Shown here piece by piece: positions 42,554 to 51,645 of a stretch of DNA of 64,000 bases. Numbering within the stretch: position 1 is the first letter of the stretch; each line of letters starts with the position of its first letter. The notes beneath the pieces are model-generated. The model had not been told where the DNA came from, made no database searches, and was given only the letters and a program-made list of their open reading frames with translations. The stretch is taken from contig NZ_PHRF01000057.1 of NCBI RefSeq assembly GCF_004151105.1, positions 71,115-135,114 on the forward strand, in the 5' to 3' direction. Position numbers and translations under genes: made by a program. The DNA is from Streptomyces sp. L-9-10 (GTDB taxonomy: Bacteria > Actinomycetota > Actinomycetes > Streptomycetales > Streptomycetaceae).

Positions 42554-43171
42554 TCAGTGGTGTGGTGGGCGTGTACGGCGGTGGCGTCGGTACGCCCATA
42601 CGGCAAGCGCGAGGACGACCACCCCGGCGATCACGGCTCCGGCGATCCTCCCCACCTGTGACTCGATCCTGGTGAACGCGGCCCCGGCGAAGTAGCCGAC
42701 CGCCGTACAGCTCACGCCCCAGCACAGCCCGCCCAGCGCGTTGAACAGCAGGAACCTTCGGTACGGCATGTCCGAGAGCCCGGCCAGCGCCGGCATCAGC
42801 GCGCGGAGGAATGCGATGAAGCGGGCCACGAACACCGCCGAGGCGCCCCGTACCCGGATCATCTCGCGCGCCCGTTCGACATGGTCCTGGCGTCTGCGCA
42901 GGCTCCTGGCCGACAGGATCCGGTCGCCGAAGTGGCGGCTCACCGCGTAGCCCGTGCTGTCGCCGAGGATCGCGGCGAGCACCACGACCACCGTCAGCCA
43001 CCACACCGACACCTCGCCCTGGGCGGCAAGCAGCCCGCCCAGTACGGCGGCGGTCTCGCCGGGAAGCACGAAGCCGAAGAAGAGAGCGTCCTCGCAGAAC
43101 ACGAGCGCGCCGACCACGGTGTAGATCACGGGACCGGAGAGACCGCCGAGCCAGTTGGTGATCGTATTCAT
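42554..43171 (-). CDS. DedA-family membrane protein
   Basis: A 205-residue protein with four or five membrane segments. CEDALFFGFVLPGETAAVLGG is the DedA/SNARE-associated re-entrant motif, and ARFIAFLRALMPALAGLSDMPYRRFLLFNALGG carries the conserved arginines (FxRxxR…G) of the second motif. DedA proteins recycle polyprenyl phosphates or move phospholipids across the membrane. ATG at 43171 follows GGAGGGACG. The 287 bp upstream to the next gene hold only short GGCGA repeats (43321-43340). Confidence 0.9.
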   Translation of the reverse strand: MNTITNWLGGLSGPVIYTVVGALVFCEDALFFGFVLPGETAAVLGGLLAAQGEVSVWWLTVVVVLAAILGDSTGYAVSRHFGDRILSARSLRRRQDHVERAREMIRVRGASAVFVARFIAFLRALMPALAGLSDMPYRRFLLFNALGGLCWGVSCTAVGYFAGAAFTRIESQVGRIAGAVIAGVVVLALAVWAYRRHRRTRPPHH

Positions 43172-43458
43172 CCGGCGCGTCCCTCCGTTCCGCCGATACC
43201 GGGCGATTCCGGCCTTATAGGCGATGATGACAGTGTGTACACGGTCACGGGGGCAGCGCGCCGTACGCGTACTCGTCAAAGACGCCCATGGGCCGCCACG
43301 CGGACCCCGTAGGGCGTCCCGGCGAGGCGAGGCGAGGCGAGGGGTGGGGTGAGGTGAGGTGGTCCGACGAGGCGCGCGCCGCGCCCCTGCCGCCGACGAC
43401 CGGCGGAGGCGGGCACGGCGCGCGCTCGGCTCACGTGTCAGAGCTCACCGGCGGCCCG

Positions 43459-44268
43459 TCACCTGTAGGTCAGATCGGAGGAGCTGTACTTGCAGTACGT
43501 GCCGTCCGCGTCGGAGCCGTTCTTCGTCGGCTCGGCGCCGGTGTTGTTCCCGATGTACTTCTGGCACGGCACGATCTTCTTGCTGCTGTCCCCGACGATG
43601 GTGATACCGCGCAGGGTCAGTGAGTCGCCGTAGTTGGTGTTGATGCCGCCGATGACACCGCCGGGTGCGGTGATCTCGGTGTTGGTGACATTGACCGTGC
43701 GCTTGTACTGACTCGAGCAGTTGCCGCAGGAGCGGACGAAGGTCTTGAAGTCCTGGCCGGCGAAGTTGGAGATGTTCAGTGTGCCGCCGCCGTTGAACTG
43801 GAAGATCTTGTCCGCCGCCTTGCGGGCGCCGCCGCCGTTGACGGTGTACGTCTCGCCGGTGCCGCGGAAGGTGGCCGCGTCCTCGCCGACGTCCTCCCAC
43901 CACACGTTCTGGAGTGTGCAGCTCCCGGCGCAGTGGATGCCGTCGGCGGCGGGGGCGCCGATGATGACGTTCTTCAGGGTCGCGCCGTCGGCGAGCCTGA
44001 AGATCGGGTCCTGGCCCTCGTTCTGGCCGCCGCTGCCCAGGTCACCGGTGCCGTAGTAGCGCTTCATACCGCCGTCCACGGAACCACTGACGGGCTTCGT
44101 GGCGCCGACGGCCTCGCTGCCGTTGGGCGAGGGCCAGGTGGCGGCCGCGGCGGTGGGCAGTGTGAGTCCGGAGGTGAGTGTGGCGAGGAGAAGGCCGGCG
44201 GCGCCGAGGCCGCCGGCCATCACCCGCCGTTTCCCTGCGGTCAGGCGGGTGTTGTGCTGGCGTGTCAT
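43459..44268 (-). CDS. Exported pectate lyase, family PL3
   Basis: A 269-residue protein with a signal peptide (RRVMAGGLGAAGLLLATLTSGLTLPTAAAA). The mature part has ATLKNVIIGAPAADGIHCAGSCTLQNVWWEDVGEDAATF, the PL3 parallel beta-helix signature with Ca2+-binding acidic residues, and cysteines for several disulfides. It cleaves polygalacturonate by beta-elimination. ATG at 44268 follows GGAGCACCCTCTC; the longer in-frame ORF upstream is repeat DNA. It is followed upstream by the rhamnogalacturonan lyase gene on the same strand, forming a pectin-degrading pair. Confidence 0.9.
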   Translation of the reverse strand: MTRQHNTRLTAGKRRVMAGGLGAAGLLLATLTSGLTLPTAAAATWPSPNGSEAVGATKPVSGSVDGGMKRYYGTGDLGSGGQNEGQDPIFRLADGATLKNVIIGAPAADGIHCAGSCTLQNVWWEDVGEDAATFRGTGETYTVNGGGARKAADKIFQFNGGGTLNISNFAGQDFKTFVRSCGNCSSQYKRTVNVTNTEITAPGGVIGGINTNYGDSLTLRGITIVGDSSKKIVPCQKYIGNNTGAEPTKNGSDADGTYCKYSSSDLTYR

Positions 44269-44309
44269 GAGAGGGTGCTCCTTCTGTCGGGTGAACGGTG
44301 TGGACCGCT

Positions 44310-44401
44310 GATTCACGGAGTGGTGATTCACGGACCTCTGATTCACGGAGTGGTGATTCATGCGGCGGTGATTCACCGGGGGCGGTGGTTCACGGGGCGG
44401 T
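44310..44401. repeat. 15-bp tandem repeat between the two pectinase genes
   Basis: Six units related to GATTCACGGAGTGGT, the first and third identical, ending within the last codons of the PL11 gene. The array may have grown by slippage. No hairpin or operator symmetry was identified. Confidence 0.8.
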
Positions 44402-46291
44402 GATGACCGGCCGGGGAGGCGTGGGCATCTTGTCGCCGATGGGGAAACCGGGGTGCGGCGGCTGGTTGTAGGCGGTGTTCTGCCAGGCCAGGGCCGTCCG
44501 GTACATGCGGTCGTGCAGCAGTGTGGTGATCTTCCGGTCCGTCGCGTGCGGTGTGGAGTAGATACGCAACGCCGTGTTGTCGGTGGTGGGCCAGATGACC
44601 TCCTCGCGCCAGTCGCCGAGGATGTCGCCGGAGAGGGACGGGGTGGCCTTGGTCCCGTTGTTGGAGTGCACCCCTGAAGCGGTCAGCAGCCGGCTGTCGG
44701 ACGACGGGCCGTACTTGTCGATACGGGTGCCGTCGAGCAGTTCGCGCACCGGATCGCCGTCCCACCACGCCAGGAAGTTGGCCGAGGACGGTTTGCGGCC
44801 CCGGGCGGTACCGGCCCTGTCACGGATCGAACCGTCGGCAGCCGACCACATCTCCGCGCCGTCGCTGCCCGCCCAGATGTCCCCTGCCACACCGCGTCCG
44901 TTGTCGCCACCGGACGGGGTCTGCCACAACACCTGGCCTGTCCTGGCGTCGGCGAAGTACGACGAGGGCTTGGAGGCGTCCTCGTCCACCTTGAAGTACT
45001 CGAGACCAGGGCGGGACGGGTCGAGATCGCCGAGGTGGGCCGCGTCGCCGTGCCCGTTGCGCGTCGTCCACAGGCCGGAGCCGTTGTCGTCCACGGCCAT
45101 CGAGCCGTACACGATCTCGTCCCGGCCGTCGCCGTCCACATCGCCGACCGTGAGCGCGTGGTTGCCCTGGCCGTCGTAGCCCTTGCCGCTGTTGGTGGAG
45201 CTGTTGGTGTCGAACGTCCATCTGCGGGTGAGCTGACCGCCGTTGAAGTCCCAGGCGGAGATCACCGTACGGGTGTAGTACCCCCGCGCCATGATCAGGG
45301 AGGGGTTGCTTCCGTCCAGATAGGCGGTCCCGGCCAGGAAGCGGTCCACGCGGTTGCCGTACGAGTCGCCCCAGGAGGCGACGGAGCCGCGTGGCGGGAC
45401 ATGGTCGACCGTGCTCCGCGCGGCACCCGTCCGCCCGTCGAACACCGTCAGGAACTCGGGCCCTTCGAGCACATACCCGCTGGAATTACGGTGGTCGGCC
45501 GAGGCGTTGCCGATCGCCCTTCCCGTACCGTCGACCGTGCCGTCGGCGGTCTTCATGGCGACCTCGGCCCGGCCGTCACCGTCGTAGTCGAAGACCTGGA
45601 ACTGCGTGTAGTGCGCGCCGGAGCGGATGTTGCGGCCCAGGTCGATGCGCCACAGGCGTTGGCCCTGGAGCGTATAACCGTCCAGGATCGTGTTGCCGGT
45701 CACCCCGGACTGCGAGTTGTCCTTGGCGTTGGTGGGCTGCCACTTCAGGACGAGGTCGAGGTCGCCGTCCCCGTCGAGATCACCCACCGACGCGTCGTTG
45801 GCCTCGTACGTGTGGTCCGGTCCCGCCGGCGGGACGGAGACCGGCACATCGAGATAGCCGGCGCGGAACTGGACCGCGCTGGGCGAGGCGGGCTGCTCCA
45901 CGCCGTTCACGAGCGCGCGCACCGTGTAGTCCGCGGAGTTGGGGGCGTCCTTGTGCAGATAGTTCGTGGTGGTGATCGGCGTGGTGTTGACCTTGACCGA
46001 GCCCCGGTAGAGGTTGAAGGACACGTTGTCCGCGTCGGTCGCCAGCCAGCGCCAGCTGACCAGGTTGTCATTGCCCGTGTGCACACTGACCAGACCGCGG
46101 TCGAGCCGCTCCATCCGCGCCGCCGCCACCGCTCGCTCACCGGGCCGTGCCACGCTCGGCGCGGGCGTCAGCAGCCCGGCGATGACCGCCCCGGCCATCG
46201 CGAGCACGGCCGCCGGCACCACTCCGCGGACGGGCGGGCGTGGTGGTGGGGATCCCGAACGCGCTGGGTACGAGCCGACTCTGAACCGCAC
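44390..46291 (-). CDS. Exported rhamnogalacturonan lyase, family PL11
   Basis: A 633-residue protein. A signal peptide (VVPAAVLAMAGAVIAGLLTPAPSVA) is followed by MERLDRGLVSV, a fibronectin-like first domain, and then an eight-bladed propeller with calcium-binding repeats such as GDLDGDGDLDLVLKW, FDYDGDGRAEVAMKTADG and GDVDGDGRDEIVYGSMA. This is the YesW/YesX (PL11) plan; it cleaves rhamnogalacturonan I backbones. GTG at 46291 with GGAGGACTC upstream is preferred over the far upstream ORF start, which lies in repeat DNA. Confidence 0.92.
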   Translation of the reverse strand: MRFRVGSYPARSGSPPPRPPVRGVVPAAVLAMAGAVIAGLLTPAPSVARPGERAVAAARMERLDRGLVSVHTGNDNLVSWRWLATDADNVSFNLYRGSVKVNTTPITTTNYLHKDAPNSADYTVRALVNGVEQPASPSAVQFRAGYLDVPVSVPPAGPDHTYEANDASVGDLDGDGDLDLVLKWQPTNAKDNSQSGVTGNTILDGYTLQGQRLWRIDLGRNIRSGAHYTQFQVFDYDGDGRAEVAMKTADGTVDGTGRAIGNASADHRNSSGYVLEGPEFLTVFDGRTGAARSTVDHVPPRGSVASWGDSYGNRVDRFLAGTAYLDGSNPSLIMARGYYTRTVISAWDFNGGQLTRRWTFDTNSSTNSGKGYDGQGNHALTVGDVDGDGRDEIVYGSMAVDDNGSGLWTTRNGHGDAAHLGDLDPSRPGLEYFKVDEDASKPSSYFADARTGQVLWQTPSGGDNGRGVAGDIWAGSDGAEMWSAADGSIRDRAGTARGRKPSSANFLAWWDGDPVRELLDGTRIDKYGPSSDSRLLTASGVHSNNGTKATPSLSGDILGDWREEVIWPTTDNTALRIYSTPHATDRKITTLLHDRMYRTALAWQNTAYNQPPHPGFPIGDKMPTPPRPVITAP

Positions 46292-46369
46292 GAGTCCTCC
46301 AGAGGGGTGGGGGGTGTCTGTCCCTGCGTCCTCTGGTCGCCGCCCGCGCGGAAAAGGTTGCCGCCCCCC

Positions 46370-46429
46370 GGCCCCGGCTTCGGATCCGGCCCCGGCCCCG
46401 GCTTCGGATCCGGCCCCGCCCCCGGCTTC
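46370..46429. repeat. 24-bp tandem repeat, two and a half units
   Basis: GGCCCCGGCTTCGGATCCGG plus CCCC (46370-46393) is repeated exactly at 46394-46417 and partly to 46429. It lies in the gap between the metallo-hydrolase stop and the PL11 gene. Confidence 0.9.
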
Positions 46430-46445
46430 TCGCGTGGTACGGGCG

Positions 46446-47468
46446 CTACCTCCGGGGCCGCATGTCCGTCCCGTAGACCGTCCGGTAGTCCGGTACGACG
46501 ACACGGGACGCGGGGCTCGCGGCGCGCACCCCGGCCACCAGACCGTCCAGATCCGCGCCGGGATCCCGCAGCGGCGGTCCGCTCAGGGGCACTTCGAAGT
46601 TGTCCCAGTGGACCGGTACGACCACGCCGGGCGAGCCGAGCGCCCCCATCAGTCGGGGAACGTACCGGTGTGTCGCCGTGCTGGACGGGACGGCGACCAT
46701 GGCGATGTCGGGCCGCAACCCCGTCACCTCGCGCTCGATGAAGTCGCTGCCGCCCATCAGGAAGACCGAGGGCCCGTTCCCGAACGTCACCTGGAAGGCG
46801 AGGGTGTCACCCTCCGGCAGTTCGCCGATGGTCGTCGGCGCGGTGGCGGGCGGGGCGTTGAGGGTGCCGGGGGAGAAGTAGGAGTGGTTCTTGTTGCGGC
46901 TGTGGACGGATGCCACGGCCTCGACGGTGTATCCGCCGAAGTCCAGCACCTCCCCGCCCCTGACCACGGAGAGCTGGGCCGGGTCGACGCCCAGCGAGCA
47001 CAGCAGGTGGTACGTCGTCTCCGTACCGACGACCCGCGCCCCCGTCGTCTTCGCGAGATACGGGACATCGTTGAGATGGTCCCAGTGGCTGTGGCTGACC
47101 AGGATGACTTCGGGACGGCCGGCGTGCCGGTCGACGAGACCCTCGTCCGTCTCCAGCTCCGTGGCCGCGTCGAACGCGCCGTCGAACAGGCCGGTGGAGA
47201 AGCGGGTGACATACGGGTCGAAGAGCACGGTCCGGCCGCCGAGGTCCATGCGCCAGCCCGAGGTGCCGAGCCAGCGCCAGGACACCGAATCCGCCGGGCC
47301 GGGCGCCGGGCGGGACGCCGTGCCCGACGGGGCTGCCGTGGTGCGGGCCGGGTCCGCCGCCGACGCGGCCGTGGGCAGCGCCAGTCCGGCGGCCGTGCCG
47401 AGCACGGCGGTTCTCAGGACCGTGCGACGGCCGGGCCGGGGCGTGCGCTGTGTGTGATCGGGGTTCAT
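46446..47468 (-). CDS. Tat-exported MBL-fold metallo-hydrolase (UlaG-like)
   Basis: A 340-residue protein. PGRRTVLRTAVLGTAAGLALP is a twin-arginine signal. SHSHWDHLND is the HxHxDH zinc motif of the metallo-beta-lactamase fold, and FLMGGSDFIEREV and VVPVHWDNFE supply the later ligand positions. The arrangement is of the UlaG/L-ascorbate-6-phosphate lactonase-like group, where activity is diverse. A folded, metal-loaded enzyme explains Tat export. Its link to the neighbouring pectinases is by position only. Confidence 0.85.
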   Translation of the reverse strand: MNPDHTQRTPRPGRRTVLRTAVLGTAAGLALPTAASAADPARTTAAPSGTASRPAPGPADSVSWRWLGTSGWRMDLGGRTVLFDPYVTRFSTGLFDGAFDAATELETDEGLVDRHAGRPEVILVSHSHWDHLNDVPYLAKTTGARVVGTETTYHLLCSLGVDPAQLSVVRGGEVLDFGGYTVEAVASVHSRNKNHSYFSPGTLNAPPATAPTTIGELPEGDTLAFQVTFGNGPSVFLMGGSDFIEREVTGLRPDIAMVAVPSSTATHRYVPRLMGALGSPGVVVPVHWDNFEVPLSGPPLRDPGADLDGLVAGVRAASPASRVVVPDYRTVYGTDMRPRR

Positions 47469-47593
47469 GACGGCAGGAGATCAGCGCGGACCCGCCGCCG
47501 TCCAAGACCGAAGCGGCGCATCTCCCATATCCGGTGACGTATGACCACAGGTCACACGCGTGTTTGAGGCCCGTGCGCGCCTTTCGCGTCAGG

Positions 47594-48628
47594 TCATCCG
47601 CGTTCCTCGCGCAATGCCTCCACCGCGATCCGGGCCGCCGCGCCGATGGCCGAATCCACCGCGGTGCGGTTGGTGACCGGATCGCCGGTACGCGCGAAGA
47701 CGGCGACCGCGTACCGCCCGCCGTCGGGGTAGTGGACGACACCCGCCTCGGCATGGAGCCCCGGCAGCGTGCCCGTCTTGGCGGCGACGCGCACCTCGTC
47801 GGGGAAGCCCGAGACGAGCCGGTGCCGGAATACCTGACGCCCCATCAATTCGCGTACCTGCGCGCAGGCTTCGGGCGGGCCCGCCTCGTCCCGCCAGATG
47901 AGTTCCAGCAGCCGGGTGATCTCTCGGGGGGTGCTCGCGCTCGTACGCTCCGGATCCAGCACGCTCAGACCGCGCAGCCGCTCGGCCGTCAGCGACGGAT
48001 AGACGGCGGCGAACTCCCGCTCGTCGCGCGCCCCCACCTCCGCGAGCATCGTCTCCAGCAACTGGCGCGGCCCGCCCAGGATCCGGGTGCGGTGGAGCCC
48101 CAACTCCTCGGCGAGCAGCCGGACCGTGTCCGTGCCGACCCGTGCCAGCAGCAGATCCGCCGCCGAGTTGTCGCTCACTGACATGGCGAAGTGGGCCAGA
48201 TCGCGCAGCGATACCCCGATGTCGTCCAGACATCCCGCGGTGCCCCATCCGCCGAGCCGGTCGTCGGCCGTCACCCATACCCGTTCCCTCGGGTCGAGTT
48301 GGCCCGCGGCCACCTGCCGCGCGAACTCCAGCACGAGCAGCACCTTGAACACGGACGCCAGCACGACCGGTTCGTCCGCACCGATCGCGACCTCGGCACG
48401 GCCCGCCGAGCCTGCCCTGTCCGCCGAACCCCTGCCGTCTTCCGAACCCCTGCCGTCCTCCGAACCCGCCCCGTCCGGCGAACCCCTGTCGTCCGCCCCG
48501 TCCGGCGAACCCGCCCTGCCCGGCGGCCCGTTCGGGACCGAAGGGCCGGGCCCGATCGCCACCGCGTGCAACCGCGCCTGCGCCCCCGCCGCCGCGAACA
48601 CCGCTCCGACTCGCTCCTCGACCGGCAT
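47594..48628 (-). CDS. Class A beta-lactamase-like serine hydrolase
   Basis: A 344-residue protein with the class A triad: SVFK at 92-95, SDN at 152-154 and KTGT near 277. The Glu166 loop (ExxLN) is not evident and there is no signal peptide, so a cytoplasmic penicillin-recognising hydrolase is more likely than a true secreted beta-lactamase. Residues about 40-76 are a low-complexity insert (PDGAGSEDGRGSEDGRGSAD) encoded by short DNA repeats, placed in a turn of the first sheet. It is divergent from the LysR gene with only 34 bp between, an AmpR/AmpC-like arrangement. Confidence 0.8.
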   Translation of the reverse strand: MPVEERVGAVFAAAGAQARLHAVAIGPGPSVPNGPPGRAGSPDGADDRGSPDGAGSEDGRGSEDGRGSADRAGSAGRAEVAIGADEPVVLASVFKVLLVLEFARQVAAGQLDPRERVWVTADDRLGGWGTAGCLDDIGVSLRDLAHFAMSVSDNSAADLLLARVGTDTVRLLAEELGLHRTRILGGPRQLLETMLAEVGARDEREFAAVYPSLTAERLRGLSVLDPERTSASTPREITRLLELIWRDEAGPPEACAQVRELMGRQVFRHRLVSGFPDEVRVAAKTGTLPGLHAEAGVVHYPDGGRYAVAVFARTGDPVTNRTAVDSAIGAAARIAVEALREERG

Positions 48629-48662
48629 CCCGCTCGCCGCCCCCCTCGCATAGGCTCATGGC

Positions 48663-49757
48663 GTGGATCTCCTGCGCCACCTCCGTATTTTCGCCGTCGT
48701 CGCCGAAGAACTGCACTTCAGCCGGGCCGCGGACATCCTGGGCATGGCCCAGCCACCGCTCAGCCAGGCGATCCGCCGGCTGGAGAAGGAGCTCGGCACG
48801 GAACTCTTCGACCGCTCACGACGCCAGGTCCGGCTGACGGCGGCGGGCACGGTCCTGCTGGAGGAGGCACGTGACCTGCTCGTACGGGAGGAGCGGCTAC
48901 GGGCGCTGGTGTGCCGCGCGGGGGAAGGCGGTCCCTCCGCACTGCGGGCGGGCGTCCCGCCGGACACCCCGGCGTCCGTGCTGCACGCGCTGCTCGCGGC
49001 CTGCGCGGAGCGGGCGCCGGACCTCCGGGTCGACCTGCGGGAAGAGACGACGGAGGAGCAGCTGCGGCTGCTCGCCTCCGGCCGGCTCGATGTGGGGCTG
49101 CTCCATCAGCCGGCCGACATCACCGGTCTGGTCGCGGGGCCCGAGGTCTCCATGGAGCTGGGTGTGGTGCTGCCGCGTACCTCGCCGCTGGCCGGGGCGC
49201 CCGAGGTCGCGCTCGGCGAGCTGGCCGGCCACGATCTCGTTCTCTTCCCCCGGGCGACCGCCCCCGGCCGGTACGACAGCACACTGGACAGCTGCCGCCT
49301 GGGCGGCTTCGTCCCGGCCCGGATCCAGCACGCCCGTACCCCCGAGTTCCTGATCGGACTGGTGGCCGCGGGCCAGGGGATCGCCTTCGACGCCGGTCCC
49401 GTGGCCCGCAAGGAGCCGCGTGTGGTCTGGCGGCCACTGGCGGGCCGCCCGCTCACCCAGCGGATCGTGGCCGTACGGCCGACCCGGGCGACCCATCCGG
49501 CGGCCCGGACCTTCGCGGAGCTGGCGACGGACGTGCTCGCCCGCGACTCCCCGTCCGCGGTGCGCCCAGCCCGGGAGTCCGGGGAGCCCGGAGGGTACGG
49601 GAAGCCCGGGGCCCTCTGGTCCCCCGGCGAGGAGCCCCCGGGGGACCAGAGGGCCCTGAGGGACGCGAGGGACCCCAGGGACCCCAGGGACCCGCAGGAC
49701 CCCACGGACCCGCAGGACCGGCCTGGACCCCGGCCCTGGTCGGTCGTATACGGCTGA
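48663..49757 (+). CDS. LysR-family regulator with a low-complexity C-terminal extension
   Basis: A 364-residue LysR protein. LRIFAVVAEELHFSRAADILGMAQPPLSQAIRRLE is the helix-turn-helix; an effector domain follows to about residue 295. The remaining 65 or so residues (…RDARDPRDPRDPQDPTDPQD…) are low complexity, come from 9-bp DNA repeats, and include a 19-bp terminator-like inverted repeat inside the coding sequence. Normal LysR proteins are about 300 residues, so the stop codon seems to have been lost. GTG at 48663. It is probably the regulator of the divergent serine hydrolase. Confidence 0.88.
   Translation: MDLLRHLRIFAVVAEELHFSRAADILGMAQPPLSQAIRRLEKELGTELFDRSRRQVRLTAAGTVLLEEARDLLVREERLRALVCRAGEGGPSALRAGVPPDTPASVLHALLAACAERAPDLRVDLREETTEEQLRLLASGRLDVGLLHQPADITGLVAGPEVSMELGVVLPRTSPLAGAPEVALGELAGHDLVLFPRATAPGRYDSTLDSCRLGGFVPARIQHARTPEFLIGLVAAGQGIAFDAGPVARKEPRVVWRPLAGRPLTQRIVAVRPTRATHPAARTFAELATDVLARDSPSAVRPARESGEPGGYGKPGALWSPGEEPPGDQRALRDARDPRDPRDPQDPTDPQDRPGPRPWSVVYG
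49609..49656 (+). repeat. 19-bp perfect inverted repeat within the LysR 3' end
   Basis: GGGCCCTCTGGTCCCCCGG (49609-49627) and its exact reverse complement (49638-49656), loop 10 bases. It has the form of a terminator, yet the LysR frame runs through it for another 100 bases. Confidence 0.8.
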
Positions 49758-49799
49758 CCAGGGCCGGCGGCTGAGCCCGGCTGAGCCCGGCGGAAACGA

Positions 49800-50092
49800 G
49801 GGGCGCGGGAGCCCGCGGCGCAGGCCCCGAGGGGTGGTCGCTCGCGGCGCCGCCCATGCTCCGGCGGCCCCCTCCGGAGTAGTGTGAAGAGATCGAGGGT
49901 ATGTCGCCGTCGGCCGCTTTGCCGGGGGCGTCCTCGATGATGGACGAGGTCGGAGGCGCGGCCCTCCAGGAGCGTGATCGCCATGATCAGGAACGTGATC
50001 GCGATGATCGCGACTGACGCGGTGACCATACGGACGCGGGCCCACGTGGACCGTGGAGCGACTCCGTCCGACGGGGCCCGGCGCGCCGCCAC
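49800..50092 (-). pseudogene. Possible frameshifted small membrane protein gene
   Basis: Minus-strand GTG at 50092 opens a frame with a membrane segment (VTASVAIIAITFLIMAITLL). Shortly after, the GC3-biased reading moves to the next frame (PPTSSIIEDAPGKAADGD…), as if one base were inserted near 49945. No ribosome site precedes the GTG. The rest of the 49758-50118 gap shows nothing. Confidence 0.25.
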
Positions 50093-50118
50093 GAGGGAGA
50101 CGGGTGGAGCAACGACGT

Positions 50119-50340
50119 ATGTCCGTGGCAGATGACTCCGCGCAGAGCCCCGTCGGTGCGATCGGGCGGGTCACCGTTCCGATCCCGGCCGACGGCCCCG
50201 GCGAGGTGCTGGTGTCCGTACGGGGCGGATCCGAGGCCTACGCGGCCTGGGCGGACCACCCGATCGGCAGAAACCTCCGGGTGATCGTCGTCGATTCGAT
50301 CTCGGCGCGTTCGGTGATCGTGGAGCCCTTTCCGTCCTGA
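50119..50340 (+). CDS. Small NfeD-like OB-fold protein
   Basis: A 73-residue protein. VGAIGRVTVPIPADGPGEVLV and the end LRVIVVDSISARSVIVEPF match the C-terminal OB-fold domain of NfeD proteins, here without the usual membrane part. NfeD partners with SPFH/flotillin proteins, and the next gene, 47 bp on, encodes one. ATG at 50119 has GGAGC upstream; GTG at 50104 after GGGAG is an alternative start. Confidence 0.75.
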   Translation: MSVADDSAQSPVGAIGRVTVPIPADGPGEVLVSVRGGSEAYAAWADHPIGRNLRVIVVDSISARSVIVEPFPS

Positions 50341-50387
50341 ACCCCTTCCTGAACACAGAGAAGCAGGTAGTTCGACAGGAGTACCCC

Positions 50388-51599
50388 ATGCTGTTCTGGC
50401 ATGTTCCCGCGCCCAACGAGGCGATGCTCATATCCGGTTCCAAACGTCAGGCACAGGACACGCAGTTCCGGATCGTCACCGGGCACGGCAGTTTCGTCAT
50501 GCCCATCAAACAGAAGGCCCGCATGCTGTCACTCGCGCTGCGGGAGGCGGAGATCGTCGAGGACTGTGTGACCCAGCAGGGCATCCGGCTCAAGGTCCGC
50601 GCGGTATCCGTGTTCAAGGTCGGCGACGACGCCGTGTCGATCGCCAACGCGGCCCGGCGCTTCCTGACGGAACAGGAACACATGGAAGAGCTGGTCGGCC
50701 GGATCTTCGCCGGTCACCTGCGCTCCATCATCGGCGGACTGACCGTGGAGCAGATCATCCGCGAGCGCGACCGGGTGGCCCAGGAGGTCAAGCAGGGCAG
50801 CCACAGCGAGATGGAGAAGCTCGGCATCGTCGTGGACGCCCTCCAGATCCAGGAGATCGAGGACGCGACCGGATACATCAGCAACCTGGCGGCCCCGCAC
50901 GCCGCCGCCGTCGCGAGCCAGGCGCGTATCGCCCAGGCCAAGGCGGACCAGGAAGCCTCAGAACGCGAGCAGCAGGCCGCCGCGCTCAAGGCCGAGTACG
51001 AGCGGGACACCGCGATCAAGCGGGCCGGCTTCCTCGCCGAGACGGAGCAGGTCAACGCCCGTGCCGCGCAGGCGGGACCGCTGGCCGAGGCCAGGGCCTC
51101 GCAGGACACCATCGAGCAGCAGACGGCGCTGGCGGAGCGTCAGGCGCTGCTGGCCGCGCAGCGGCTGGAAGCGGAGGTCCGGCGCCCGGCGGACGCCGAG
51201 GCGTACCGGCAGCGGACGCTCGCGGAGGCGGGCCGTGACCGGGCGAAGTTCGAGGCGGACGGCAACGCGTACAGCGAGCGCGCGCTCGCCCAGGCCCAGG
51301 CCGACGCGAACACGGCCCGCGCTGCTTCCCTGAAGGACGGCAACCAGGAGCTCATCGCGGCCAACCGCGTCGTGGAGAACCTGCCGGCGCTGGCCGACGC
51401 GGCGGCCCGTGGCATGTCGGGTGCGAACCTCACCGTCCTGAACGGCACCGACGGCGTCAACGACATGGCGGCGGGACTGGTGGGCCAGGGCGTGGCCATC
51501 CTGAACTCGCTCAAGGGTTCCACCGACGGCAACAAGGAGTCCGGCGCGACCCCCGCGGTGAACCGGAAGCCCGCGCTCCGTGTCACCGAGTCCACGTAA
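50388..51599 (+). CDS. Flotillin-like SPFH/band 7 protein
   Basis: A 403-residue protein. Residues 1-150 form the SPFH domain (PNEAMLISGSK, VTGHGSFVMP, QGIRLKVRAVSVFKVG, GHLRSIIGGLTVEQII). Residues about 170-310 are an Ala/Gln/Glu-rich coiled coil (AKADQEASEREQQAAALKAE), and the C-terminus is Gly/Asn-rich. There is no strong N-terminal membrane helix; attachment may be by a hairpin or via the NfeD-like partner. Flotillins scaffold lipid microdomains. ATG at 50388 follows AGGAG. Confidence 0.9.
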   Translation: MLFWHVPAPNEAMLISGSKRQAQDTQFRIVTGHGSFVMPIKQKARMLSLALREAEIVEDCVTQQGIRLKVRAVSVFKVGDDAVSIANAARRFLTEQEHMEELVGRIFAGHLRSIIGGLTVEQIIRERDRVAQEVKQGSHSEMEKLGIVVDALQIQEIEDATGYISNLAAPHAAAVASQARIAQAKADQEASEREQQAAALKAEYERDTAIKRAGFLAETEQVNARAAQAGPLAEARASQDTIEQQTALAERQALLAAQRLEAEVRRPADAEAYRQRTLAEAGRDRAKFEADGNAYSERALAQAQADANTARAASLKDGNQELIAANRVVENLPALADAAARGMSGANLTVLNGTDGVNDMAAGLVGQGVAILNSLKGSTDGNKESGATPAVNRKPALRVTEST

Positions 51600-51645
51600 C
51601 ACCGAGCCCGCCCACAGGGCCCCGGACCGGTTCCAGAACCCGCTT

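Noticed and set aside
47594..48628. Calling the serine hydrolase an antibiotic-resistance beta-lactamase
   Set aside because: No signal peptide and no visible Glu166 loop; resistance function is not supported by the sequence.
49106..50092. 328-codon minus-strand ORF opposite the LysR gene
   Set aside because: Only its first 50 or so residues look membrane-like; the rest is antisense to LysR. Kept only as a weak pseudogene call at 49800-50092.
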